NCBI GenBank assembly: GCA_041645075.1
Contig: JBAZQS010000003.1
Coordinates: 1 to 64,000, forward strand
From: JBAZQS01 sp041645075
Lineage (GTDB): Bacteria > Patescibacteriota > Patescibacteriia > 2-01-FULL-39-33
DNA: 64,000 nt
Reading direction: 5' to 3'
The notes beneath the pieces are model-generated. The model was not told where the DNA came from, did no database searches, and saw only the letters and a list, made by a program, of their open reading frames with translations. Shown here piece after piece: positions 41,943 to 49,599 of the stretch. A program made the translations under genes and the position numbers. How positions within the stretch are numbered: the stretch's first letter is position 1; each line of letters opens with the position of its first letter.

Positions 41943-42030
41943 TTATCCACAGTTTAGTATTTGACATAATTCGTAGATTTGCTATACTAATAATGTCAAA
42001 CCTCTCCCCGCTTCGGCGGGGGGATTTTTT
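41943..42030 (+). promoter_or_regulatory. Promoter followed at once by a terminator (possible tiny RNA)
   Basis: A TTATCCACA DnaA-box match (41944-41952) is followed by TTGACA, 16 bp and TATACT on the plus strand (about 41963-41990), with TGC before the -10. About 10 bases past the expected start, CCCCGC-TTCG-GCGGGG and nine T form an intrinsic terminator. The product would be only about 40 nt. No plus-strand gene follows. Confidence 0.5.
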
Positions 42031-42031
42031 T

Positions 42032-42544
42032 TTATTTATAGTAAGAAATCTGATCTTTAAGCTTTTTGAGATTGATATATTTTGCTCGATCCAGTAACTC
42101 TTTGGCGATATGACCTTTCGTGGACATTACTAGAACTCTTTTATGTTGAGCTTTCACCGCATCCAAGAGTGGAGCAAAGTCGCTATCTCCCGACATTAAA
42201 ACAAGAGTGTCGAAATTATTAATATTCCCGAGCACATCAATCGTGAGCTCCACATCCAGATTTCCCTTCCACTCATAGGAGCTTTTTGAAATTTTAATCC
42301 GCTTTACTTCTTTTGCTTTTACAATATAACCGATCTTTTCAAGCTTTTGTATGAAAGAATTTTGTTTGTGATTTTCACCAACTCTTCCCGTATAAAAATA
42401 AATAGCGCGGAGATCGCACTCGCCCTCAAAATACTTTTTTAATTTTTCATAATCCACCCGCCAACGCAAAGTTTGCTGCGAATATAAAATATTCGCAGCA
42501 TCAATAAAAACATACGCCCTGCCTTTGACGAATTGCCCAATCAT
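42032..42544 (-). CDS. NYN/PIN-like domain protein (LabA/DUF88 family)
   Basis: The 170-residue protein has the NYN nuclease aspartates in VFIDAANI, NLDVELTIDVL and LVLMSGDSDFAPLLDAVK. NYN proteins are metal-dependent RNases in RNA turnover or tRNA/rRNA processing. The C-terminal helix ends in a lysine-rich region. The gene stands alone. A 170-bp gap upstream contains a CCCCGC...GCGGGG-type hairpin and no gene. Confidence 0.85.
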   Translation of the reverse strand: MIGQFVKGRAYVFIDAANILYSQQTLRWRVDYEKLKKYFEGECDLRAIYFYTGRVGENHKQNSFIQKLEKIGYIVKAKEVKRIKISKSSYEWKGNLDVELTIDVLGNINNFDTLVLMSGDSDFAPLLDAVKAQHKRVLVMSTKGHIAKELLDRAKYINLKKLKDQISYYK

Positions 42545-42717
42545 ACTTTATTAAGATTATGTTAAGTTTCCGGCGGAAACGGCGGATTCTGCCAAATCTG
42601 CGGAGAACCACTAAACGCCCAGTAAAATAATGAATTACCCCGCAGCAGAGCTGACGGGGAATTATCTAATTAAAAAAATAAAATTTTAATAATAATTTTT
42701 GGTCCATAAATTATTAT

Positions 42718-44496
42718 CTACTTCACTGCCTTTTTTATGTCTTTAATTTCTTTGCCAATCAGCCCCTCCGAATCGTCTAAGTCCTTTTTGAGCTGCTGGA
42801 AAATCTTTTCTTCTTCTTTGGTCAGCGGTCTTTTATTTTGCGTTTTATTGAGTAATTTAATCTGATTCCGGATGTCTTTTTTCAATAAATCAAAGGCCCG
42901 ATGCAAGGTCTGCTCGGCTTCTTGAACTTCTTTTCGCAGTCGGTTTCTAAAGAGGACAAATTTATGCCAGCCAAACCAAAGAATAAACAAAAGCAGGATA
43001 ACTAAGGCCGCCAACGGCACCGCGACCGAAAGCAAGGCGACTGCCAGCGACCCTACCCGCAAGAAAGCCGGACGCTTGACCGCCATCGTCAGCTTTTCGG
43101 TGGGCAAACTTTTGGCTTGCCGTTCATCCACCACCTCGGCCCAAAAATTATAAATGCCGTCTTTTAGCCGTTCATCAGCGATAAAAGTAAAATTTCCTTT
43201 TTCATCGGCTTTTACGCTCTGGCTTTTTAACTCCCCTTTTTCTCCTTGAAACCACATCGTTACTAATGAACGGAGATAGCGGCTGATTCCTTTTATCACT
43301 AAAATTTCGCCGCTGGCCAAGACCTTTGGATACTCGGTAATCACCGGCGTCTCCAAGGGCTTAATGGTAAATTCTGCGGTGGCGATTCGGTCATTTCCGG
43401 CTTTGTCAAACGCCTTGACCACGATGGTGTGTCGGCCAGGCCCTGGCGGCGGCAGAGGGAAAATATGCGGCTGATTTGGTCTTTCTATCTTATCCTCGTA
43501 ATTGGAAACAAACCACTCGCCATTGTCAACTTTTACATCGCAATGTCCCGCTATCCCCGAAAGCGAATCTTCGTGGTCAACTATTATGGTGGGACGGGGA
43601 TTGTCTGTTTCATTGCCATCAACAAATCTTATCTCAAACGGCTCGGGCGGCGTCGTGTCAATTTGAATTTTAAAATGAGTGATTGGTCCCCAGCCGGCAG
43701 AATTCCTCATTTTTATATGGAAATACCAAACACCATCTTCAATGTTTTCATATGACTTGGCGGCAAATAGGCCATTGGAAACCGGGCCCGGGTTAGAGGT
43801 GGGGCTTTGGCTGAAATACACGCTCACCCCATTAACATTAGCCGGCAAAGCCCAGGAAAATTGCGGATTTTTATTACTATACCATTTATTGGACTCCGGG
43901 TGAGTGGCCGAGGATACTTGAGGCGCCGAAGGCGCGCCGGAAATTGGCGCCGGCGCGAGCTTCTCTTCCGTTACCTCGGGAACGGTTGGCACGGCGCCGC
44001 CCAAACTAAACTGTGCGCTCCCCAAACTTGCCAAAATATTAGTGCCCTTGCCATCATTGGCGAGCGCCGAGCCCGAGGAAAAATTAAGCCGAGCGGTACC
44101 GGCTGTTTTCACTTTAAAATTTGCGGTAAGAACTTTACCGGCCGCCCCGCTAAATCCCGGATTAAGCACAATCCCTTCAAAATTAATTACGCCGGCGCTG
44201 TTGGAAAATGACGGCTCCAAAACCCAGAGAGAAAAAATGGAGCCGGATTTTGAAAGAGAAGTAATTTCCAGTTTATCGCGCGGGAAAGAAATCACGCCCG
44301 AGGCCGCGTTCATGGCTTGGTCGGCGCTGGAAACATAGACATTGACGTTAAAAGTTTTTCCCACCGCATAGGAGCCGGAGGAGGGGGAAAAATACAGCGA
44401 GGCGGCTTGCGCTGTTGCGGGCAGAATGCCAAAAACAATAAACAGCAACGCGCTGCTAATTAGCAAGCATCTTACATTTTTAAATATTTCCTCCAT
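42718..44496 (-). CDS. Membrane-anchored cohesin-like surface protein
   Basis: The 592-residue protein starts at the ATG at 44496. It has a signal peptide (ending at about ATAQA). A cohesin-like domain follows (ASLYFSPSSGSYAVGKTFNV, VVISFPRDKLEI-type strand, VINFEGIVLNPGFSGAAG, LTANFKVKTAGTARL). Then come Ig/fibronectin-like domains (TTPPEPFEIRFVDG, GPGRHTIVVKAFDKAGNDR), a membrane helix (about 485-510) and a cytoplasmic coiled coil. This is the plan of an anchoring scaffoldin. Its likely partner, a dockerin protein, is two genes upstream. It overlaps the preceding gene by 25 bp. Confidence 0.75.
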   Translation of the reverse strand: MEEIFKNVRCLLISSALLFIVFGILPATAQAASLYFSPSSGSYAVGKTFNVNVYVSSADQAMNAASGVISFPRDKLEITSLSKSGSIFSLWVLEPSFSNSAGVINFEGIVLNPGFSGAAGKVLTANFKVKTAGTARLNFSSGSALANDGKGTNILASLGSAQFSLGGAVPTVPEVTEEKLAPAPISGAPSAPQVSSATHPESNKWYSNKNPQFSWALPANVNGVSVYFSQSPTSNPGPVSNGLFAAKSYENIEDGVWYFHIKMRNSAGWGPITHFKIQIDTTPPEPFEIRFVDGNETDNPRPTIIVDHEDSLSGIAGHCDVKVDNGEWFVSNYEDKIERPNQPHIFPLPPPGPGRHTIVVKAFDKAGNDRIATAEFTIKPLETPVITEYPKVLASGEILVIKGISRYLRSLVTMWFQGEKGELKSQSVKADEKGNFTFIADERLKDGIYNFWAEVVDERQAKSLPTEKLTMAVKRPAFLRVGSLAVALLSVAVPLAALVILLLFILWFGWHKFVLFRNRLRKEVQEAEQTLHRAFDLLKKDIRNQIKLLNKTQNKRPLTKEEEKIFQQLKKDLDDSEGLIGKEIKDIKKAVK

Positions 44497-45365
44497 AAAA
44501 TTTTTATTGCGTAAGTAATAGCGAATCCTAATATAATTATAAGCCAATTCTCATAGTTTTCATACCAACGAAGCGGATTCCGCGGTGAAATTTGTTCCAC
44601 TCGTGTATTGCCGGCTTTATCAACCGCTTTCACAAAAATATAACTGCGCAATTCTTGATCTTGCAAAATATATGGGCTTTCTTTTTGAGACCACCTTTGA
44701 AATATATCAAAAAACTTCTGGCGGGATTCCCTTATCTCATAATGGTCAATACCCGAACCTTTATCTTGAGTAGCGAAAACAACAAACCACTTACCGCCAA
44801 AAGTCGACTCATCTTTGGCAATTTCCGGCATAAATGATTCTGGCGACTCGGTATCTTTTACTTTTGTAACTATGGGGGTTACAGCCAGAGCTTCCAAAGA
44901 GATCGTTATCTCAAGCGGCGCTGTTGTTAAAGCCGCCGAAGATCCCATACCGTCATTTCGCAAAACTTTTGCGTCGCTAACTTCAAAATGGGCAATACCT
45001 TCCGATTTTGCTTCTAAGACAGCCGAAAAAAGCAGGCCGTTATTTCCTTGAAATCCGCCGGGCGTGATGCCAGAAAATGTAACGGTGTCATTTTGCGCCT
45101 TAGGTCTATCAATCCAAAAATTTATAAGTGAATTCCCGTCTCGTATCTCTTTTACCCCAACAAGATTGCTTGGAAAAATAATTTTTCCTTCAAGCGCGTT
45201 AACGCTTTCTTCCGGAGTATTTATAAGAAGCTTAACCTCAAATTGCTCGCCAACTCCCACTCCGCTTGTTTTCGCTTCAAAGAAAAGATCAGCCGCAAAA
45301 ACGAGTTGAGGCAAGATCAGTCCCAACAATAATACCAATAAAATTTTAGTTAGAAAATGTTTCAT
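44472..45365 (-). CDS. Membrane-anchored cohesin-like protein (short)
   Basis: The 297-residue protein has a signal peptide (LPQLVFA). One cohesin-like domain follows at about residues 25-160 (ADLFFEAKTSGVGVGEQFEV, SVNALEGKIIFPSNLVGVKE, VTFSGITPGGFQGNNGLLF). A short linker, a beta domain (YEIRESRQKFFD...FVKAVDKAGNTR), one membrane helix (NWLIIILGFAITYAIKILW) and a basic end complete it. It shares the FVKAVDKAGN end block with the neighbouring cohesin gene. The start is 3 bp after the dockerin gene's stop, so the three are one transcript. Confidence 0.75.
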   Translation of the reverse strand: MKHFLTKILLVLLLGLILPQLVFAADLFFEAKTSGVGVGEQFEVKLLINTPEESVNALEGKIIFPSNLVGVKEIRDGNSLINFWIDRPKAQNDTVTFSGITPGGFQGNNGLLFSAVLEAKSEGIAHFEVSDAKVLRNDGMGSSAALTTAPLEITISLEALAVTPIVTKVKDTESPESFMPEIAKDESTFGGKWFVVFATQDKGSGIDHYEIRESRQKFFDIFQRWSQKESPYILQDQELRSYIFVKAVDKAGNTRVEQISPRNPLRWYENYENWLIIILGFAITYAIKILWRKYLKM

Positions 45366-45368
45366 AAA

Positions 45369-47501
45369 TTATCCTGTCCAATAAAATGCCATAATACTAA
45401 AATCCACTAAATCAACTTTGCCGTCGCCGTTAAGTCGTTCAATTTCAATCGGTTTGAATGTGGCGGAGAGCGGCCTTTTATACCAATACGCAGCAATGGA
45501 AAAATCAATAAGATTCACCCGTTGGTCATTGTTTAAGTCGCCTTTTAAATATTTTGTTACTGGCGCAGCCGCGACATTTTTCGTGCCGACCTTAAAACCT
45601 ATCATCCCGCTGAAACCGGATACGGCAATATTGCCGATAGAGGCCTTGGATTTTGCGTAGTAAGTGCCTAAAGCGACAAGACCGGAATCAAAATTATACA
45701 AATAGACGCCATTTTTGTCAGAAATTGTTTTGCCGAAAAACTCTTCTTCGGAATTTACCGAAACAACAATATCGGCCTGTGGCGCGCTTTGCCCAAAAAT
45801 TGCGATATTGTCGCCGCGCTTAACTTCGCTTTTATCAACCGCAATGGTCGGGGCGATGAAAATTCCGCTGACATTGGTGGTGGCGCCGGCGGTAACACTC
45901 ACGGGAAAAGTTAAAAGAGAAGAGCGGAGGCCTTTGCTATCCTCACCGTAAACGGCAAAAATATAATTACCGCCAGTTAAATTAGAAACGCTAATCTGAA
46001 AATTAGCATCGGCGCCGGCGATTGTCGTTGCCGCCACTTGGGCGTCTTTGAGCAGAGTGACAGAACTTTTCGGATAAGCCCGGCCGCTAACATTGACTCT
46101 GGTTTCCACGGCCGAACCTCCGCCCCCACCCCCCCCTCCTCCGGGAGGACTAACCGGCGGAGTAACAGTACCGGACTCTGCTGTAAATTGTTTCGTTGCT
46201 GCCGCCCAGTTAGTTTCAGCTAAAGCTCGCGCCTTAACTTTGAACCAATAAGTTCCCGCTGTTGGCACATTATTCAAAGTCAATGACAGGTTTATAAAGC
46301 TTCCGGCATTTATGTATGCGGTAGCTGATCCGGAATCTACATCATCATTTCCACCACACAAATTACTTTCGCTGTTTACAATACAATAGACATAGTAGAA
46401 GTCGCTGTGTGAAGTTCCCTTGTTGTCAATTCTCACACTGGCGGTTATGGTCGGTATAACTTTATCTGTAATGTCAATTATTTGAACATCAGCCGGCGAG
46501 CTGGAAAGATTCCAATAATCAGTTCGTTTAATCGTTTCCCCATTAACGACGACAGAAACGACTGTCTCCCAAACACCGCCGACGGCGCTACCGCCAATGC
46601 TATAGCTATAACTGTAAGTTCCGTTTGAGTTCTTGGTCATAACGCCATTTGGCACTTGGACCGTTCCGGCAGAATCAGTAATAACCACTGTTGGCAGAGA
46701 ATCAGCATCTGTTGGAATAGTCGCGTAATTTAGGACCTGCAATTTTGCTTTGTAAGCGGTGTTAACTGTGGTCTCTCCAAAGTCGGACAGTGTCACCGTC
46801 CAGCCGCTTTGAATTTTGGCAGCAAGAGTTGAAGTGGCAGTGTCAATATAAGATTGGGTGGCCAAGGAACCCGAATCAAGACCGGCACCAGTTAGAGTAC
46901 GGCTAATCGATGTCCAAACAGCTGAAGCCATGTCAGCCACTAAAGTACCAAACGAAGTGAGAGTTCGACCGCTAAATGACCAGATCGCAGAAGGAAGTGT
47001 GGCAAACAAACTTGATGAAGCTGACGAAACAGCAGCGTTGATGTTGGCGCCAATGACCGCCGCCAGAGAAGATGTCGCTACTGTCAAACTTTCATCAACC
47101 ACTCCTTTAATTGTGCTAGTTGAGACCACTGACCAATCAACGATAAAACTTTTATCTACTATAACCAAGTCCCCCCTTGCTACCGCCCCACAAGTCATAA
47201 CTGACGGCCAGACACCGGAAGGAGCATTCCCCGCCGTCGTATAATTATAGTAATGCCAGCCACTAGTACTTGCTGTCATTATTGTTGGTGGAACCTTCAT
47301 CACATTAAGAGGGTCGGTTATTTCGATAGTGCAATCTGTCGTCGTCGCGACAAAATTATCATCAAAGACGAATTCGCCCAAGGTGACAGTATCGCCAGGG
47401 GCGATTTTTTGATAACTGGCATATACAAAATCAATCGCAAAAAAACTAAAAACTAAAAACAGCAAGATAAAACAGCTAAAAACTTTAAAAGAAAAATTCA
47501 T
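45369..47501 (-). CDS. Secreted multidomain protein with C-terminal dockerin
   Basis: The 710-residue protein has a signal peptide, several beta-sandwich domains, and a coiled Ala/Ser region with repeated SGRTLTSFG and ISRTLTGAG. A poly-Gly linker (about 455-466) and two more Ig-like domains follow. The last 60 residues are a dockerin: GDLNNDQRVNLIDFSIAAYW and LNGDGKVDLVDFSIMAFYW, two EF-hand-type calcium loops (the first D of loop two is Arg). Two cohesin-like proteins follow in the operon. Cohesin-dockerin pairing would tether this protein to the cell. Confidence 0.78.
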   Translation of the reverse strand: MNFSFKVFSCFILLFLVFSFFAIDFVYASYQKIAPGDTVTLGEFVFDDNFVATTTDCTIEITDPLNVMKVPPTIMTASTSGWHYYNYTTAGNAPSGVWPSVMTCGAVARGDLVIVDKSFIVDWSVVSTSTIKGVVDESLTVATSSLAAVIGANINAAVSSASSSLFATLPSAIWSFSGRTLTSFGTLVADMASAVWTSISRTLTGAGLDSGSLATQSYIDTATSTLAAKIQSGWTVTLSDFGETTVNTAYKAKLQVLNYATIPTDADSLPTVVITDSAGTVQVPNGVMTKNSNGTYSYSYSIGGSAVGGVWETVVSVVVNGETIKRTDYWNLSSSPADVQIIDITDKVIPTITASVRIDNKGTSHSDFYYVYCIVNSESNLCGGNDDVDSGSATAYINAGSFINLSLTLNNVPTAGTYWFKVKARALAETNWAAATKQFTAESGTVTPPVSPPGGGGGGGGGSAVETRVNVSGRAYPKSSVTLLKDAQVAATTIAGADANFQISVSNLTGGNYIFAVYGEDSKGLRSSLLTFPVSVTAGATTNVSGIFIAPTIAVDKSEVKRGDNIAIFGQSAPQADIVVSVNSEEEFFGKTISDKNGVYLYNFDSGLVALGTYYAKSKASIGNIAVSGFSGMIGFKVGTKNVAAAPVTKYLKGDLNNDQRVNLIDFSIAAYWYKRPLSATFKPIEIERLNGDGKVDLVDFSIMAFYWTG
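46117..46140. repeat. Homopolymeric C tract encoding a Gly linker
   Basis: CCCCCACCCCCCCC lies in the stretch translated as a poly-Gly linker in the dockerin protein. An eight-base C run in coding sequence is prone to slippage, which would shift the frame ahead of the dockerin. Confidence 0.5.
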
Positions 47502-47504
47502 AAA

Positions 47505-47968
47505 TTAGGGACTAGGGACTAGGTTGTAGGGACTAGAAACATTAGTAAATTAGCAACTAGGGACTAGTATCATCTAGTTTTCTAGTCATTACATTTAACA
47601 TTTTCATTACTTCATTTAATAAATTATCTACTTCTTTAAAATTTATATTTTTGCCAAAATCCAATCTTTTCGCAATTTCTATTTGTGTTTCAAGTTCAGC
47701 TCCGGAACCAAAAGCGATTAATAAAAAATGTCTATAATCTTTTTTTGTTCCCCTTGTGTTTCCTTCTGATATATTGGAAGGGATAGAAACAGCGGCTCTT
47801 CTTATTTGTGATATTAATCCATATATTTCTGATTTTGGAAATAATTCTGTCAATTTATATATTGACACTACCAAATCCATTGATTTTTGCCAAACTATTA
47901 ATTCTTTAAAATTTTTAACTTGCATATTTTTTAAATCTAGTCCCTAGTCCCTACAACCTAGTCCCTAA
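47505..47968. mobile_element. Small cassette with terminal inverted repeats carrying a four-helix protein
   Basis: The left end (47505-47536, TTAGGGACTAGGGACTAGGT...) and the right end (47937-47968, ...CTACAACCTAGTCCCTAA) are inverted repeats built from TAGGGACTAG units. AATTCAT occurs just outside both ends (overlapping the dockerin ATG on the left), which looks like a target duplication. The only gene inside encodes a 23S-IVP-type four-helix protein, whose last three codons and stop lie in the left repeat block. Confidence 0.65.
47557..47925 (-). CDS. Four-helix bundle protein (23S rRNA IVP/S23-like)
   Basis: The 122-residue protein has the family pattern FKELIVWQKSMDLVVSIYKL, LISQIRRAAVSIPSNISEG and GSGAELETQIEIAKRL. 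Related proteins are found in 23S rRNA intervening sequences, and the same fold serves as Avd in diversity-generating retroelements. No reverse transcriptase is present here, so that role is not supported. It sits in a cassette bounded by inverted repeats. A nucleic-acid-binding role is plausible from the fold. Confidence 0.85.
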   Translation of the reverse strand: MQVKNFKELIVWQKSMDLVVSIYKLTELFPKSEIYGLISQIRRAAVSIPSNISEGNTRGTKKDYRHFLLIAFGSGAELETQIEIAKRLDFGKNINFKEVDNLLNEVMKMLNVMTRKLDDTSP

Positions 47969-48000
47969 TTCATCTTTTTAACCATTTCCAGTTGTTAACA

Positions 48001-48069
48001 ATTATACCATATATATCATAACATTTACAGCTACCTGCACTGCAAAAAGATTTTTAAGTATGGTATAAT
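48001..48069. promoter_or_regulatory. Divergent extended -10 promoters at the island border
   Basis: TGGTATAAT occurs on the plus strand (48061-48069, reading into the island) and in mirror image on the minus strand (48001-48009, reading toward the cassette and dockerin operon). Both have the TGn extension and no clear -35. Confidence 0.55.
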
Positions 48070-48089
48070 AAAATTGAGAAAATAAAAAT

Positions 48090-49085
48090 ATGTTTTTACC
48101 AAATTCACATTCTTTTTTGTTGGTAAAATCGGCCATTGCCAAGCCGGTTATTCAATCTGGTACTCAAGAATCTGCAATAATTTTGCCATCATCCTCACCA
48201 TCAGATTATAGGAGGAATTTGTTTTTACCAAATTCACATTCTTTTTTGTTGGTAAGATCGGCCATTGCCAAGCCGGTTATTCAATCTGGTACTCAAGAAT
48301 CTGCAATAATTTTGCCGTCATCCTCATCATCAGATTATAGGAGGAATTTGTTTTTACCAAATTCACATTCTTTTTTGTTGGTAAGATCGGCCATTGCCAA
48401 GCCGGTTATTCAATCTGGTACTCAAGAATCTGCAATAATTTTGCCGTCATCTTTCTCGTCAGATTCCGGTAAGCCGACAATCGGCGATAAAAACAAAAGA
48501 ACTTTTTTGAAAGTGGCTGGCATTGCAGGCGCCGGTCTTGTCGGTTCACTGCTTTTGCCTAAAAAGGCCTCGGCCTTGATAATGGGCAGTTCACCCACAA
48601 CAGGAGTGGTCGGTGTCAAAAATTCAACCAACGCGAGAATCAACCCCGCTACAGAAGAAACGGTTAATTCACTACTTAAACCTTCAGATTTAAGTTTTGA
48701 TACCGGATCTTTGAAAGTTAAGGTAACCTCTGTCTCTGGCGACGGCTCTAGTAGTTTTAGTAATTCGGGAGGCGTGGCCAAAAGCGGTCTGGTAGATGTT
48801 GACCGACATGTTCAGGTGGACGTATTAACTTCGGGGTTACCATCATCGGCTTCAACAGAAACCACTCTGCAGACTATTTCTTTTGGTGGTTTTAAATTTA
48901 CTCTTCGCCTGGCAACGGTTGGTGACATTGATTACGTGGGGGAAGCGTCAATTGGGACAGCCACTTCTGCCGCGTCATGGCGTATAAAAAAGATTGACAG
49001 TACTACTGGTATAATTATCCAATGGGCCGGTACGGGAGTTTTTGACCAAATATGGGATAATCGCGCTTCTTTAAGCTATAGTTAA
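48090..49085 (+). CDS. Island protein with triplicated N-terminus and Tat-like signal
   Basis: The 331-residue protein begins with three copies of a 43-residue unit (FLPNSHSFLLVRSAIAKPVI...), the third partly diverged. A Tat-like signal then follows at about residues 135-167: NKRTFLKVAGIAGAGLVGSL and KKASA. The body is beta-rich (ATEETVNSLLKPSDLSFDTG, a phage-style phrase, then FKFTLRLATVGDIDYVGEAS). TatC and TatA are encoded in the same island, so it is a candidate Tat substrate. A signal so far from the start is odd; an internal start is possible. Confidence 0.6.
   Translation: MFLPNSHSFLLVKSAIAKPVIQSGTQESAIILPSSSPSDYRRNLFLPNSHSFLLVRSAIAKPVIQSGTQESAIILPSSSSSDYRRNLFLPNSHSFLLVRSAIAKPVIQSGTQESAIILPSSFSSDSGKPTIGDKNKRTFLKVAGIAGAGLVGSLLLPKKASALIMGSSPTTGVVGVKNSTNARINPATEETVNSLLKPSDLSFDTGSLKVKVTSVSGDGSSSFSNSGGVAKSGLVDVDRHVQVDVLTSGLPSSASTETTLQTISFGGFKFTLRLATVGDIDYVGEASIGTATSAASWRIKKIDSTTGIIIQWAGTGVFDQIWDNRASLSYS
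48092..48478 (+). repeat. Tandem repeat, three units of 129 bp
   Basis: Units start at 48092, 48221 and 48350. The first two differ at only a few bases. Each internal junction carries AGGAGG three bases before a TTG, so extra weak starts could have been copied with the unit. 129 is a multiple of three, so copy number can change without a frameshift. Confidence 0.9.
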
Positions 49086-49245
49086 ATCAAAATGGAAAAA
49101 TCAAAATGGAAAATGATAATTAAATCAAAATTAAAAAATCAAATATCAAAATGATAGTACAAAACGATAGTGCAAAGTTTAAATAGGTAGAGGAAATGTA
49201 AATGCCATTTTGATTTTTGATATTTGATTTTTACATTAGCTAAGG
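49086..49245. repeat. AT-rich inverted repeat after the Tat-signal gene
   Basis: TCAAAATGGAAAAATCAAAA and the mirrored CATTTTGATTTTTGATATTT face each other across about 100 bp. A similar pair follows the gene ending at 55126, so it is a repeat family of the island. No gene lies within. Confidence 0.6.
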
Positions 49246-49246
49246 T

Positions 49247-49316
49247 TATCCACAACACATGGCAATATATAATAATAGCAGATGGTGTATAATAATAGCA
49301 GATGGTGTATAATATA
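49247..49316 (+). promoter_or_regulatory. DnaA-box-like site and 20-bp tandem repeats with -10 boxes
   Basis: TTATCCACA (49247-49255) is followed by two exact copies of ATAATAATAGCAGATGGTGT and then ATAATATATAG. Each repeat end makes TATAAT, so the duplication makes two -10 boxes for the zinc-ribbon gene. An origin-like function is possible but unsupported. Confidence 0.45.
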
Positions 49317-49335
49317 TAGAGTAAGATTAATTAAA

Positions 49336-49566
49336 ATGTTTAACAATATGGAAAAAGTAGTAAAATGCAGGGGATGTGGGCAATATTTTATGCACACAGA
49401 AAAAGCTATAAAATGTCCATTTTGTCATACTGAATATGGTGAAGTTGAGGAAAAAGTTGAGGAAAAAAAAGGGACTGCAAAAACTCAAGTTGAGGAAAAA
49501 GCTAAGGATAAAAAAGGGGTTGCAAAAACTCGAAAAGGATTTTTCAAAATTCGGAAAGATAATTAA
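49336..49566 (+). CDS. Small zinc-ribbon protein with Lys/Glu tail
   Basis: The protein is about 76 residues from the ATG at 49336 (or 72 from 49348). It has one zinc site, CRGCGQYF...CPFCHTEY, followed by a repeated EEKKGTAKTQVEEKAKDKKG tail. Neither start has a Shine-Dalgarno, as for most genes of this island. It may be a nucleic-acid or protein adaptor; the function is unknown. Confidence 0.6.
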   Translation: MFNNMEKVVKCRGCGQYFMHTEKAIKCPFCHTEYGEVEEKVEEKKGTAKTQVEEKAKDKKGVAKTRKGFFKIRKDN

Positions 49567-49599
49567 AAAAAGAAGTTATTATTATTAATAATATAAAAT

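Noticed and set aside
47557..47925. Avd-type accessory protein of a diversity-generating retroelement
   Set aside because: No reverse transcriptase or template/variable repeat pair is present nearby; only the four-helix fold is shared.
41943..49255. Chromosomal origin of replication
   Set aside because: Only isolated DnaA-box matches are present, without a cluster, dnaA or dnaN.
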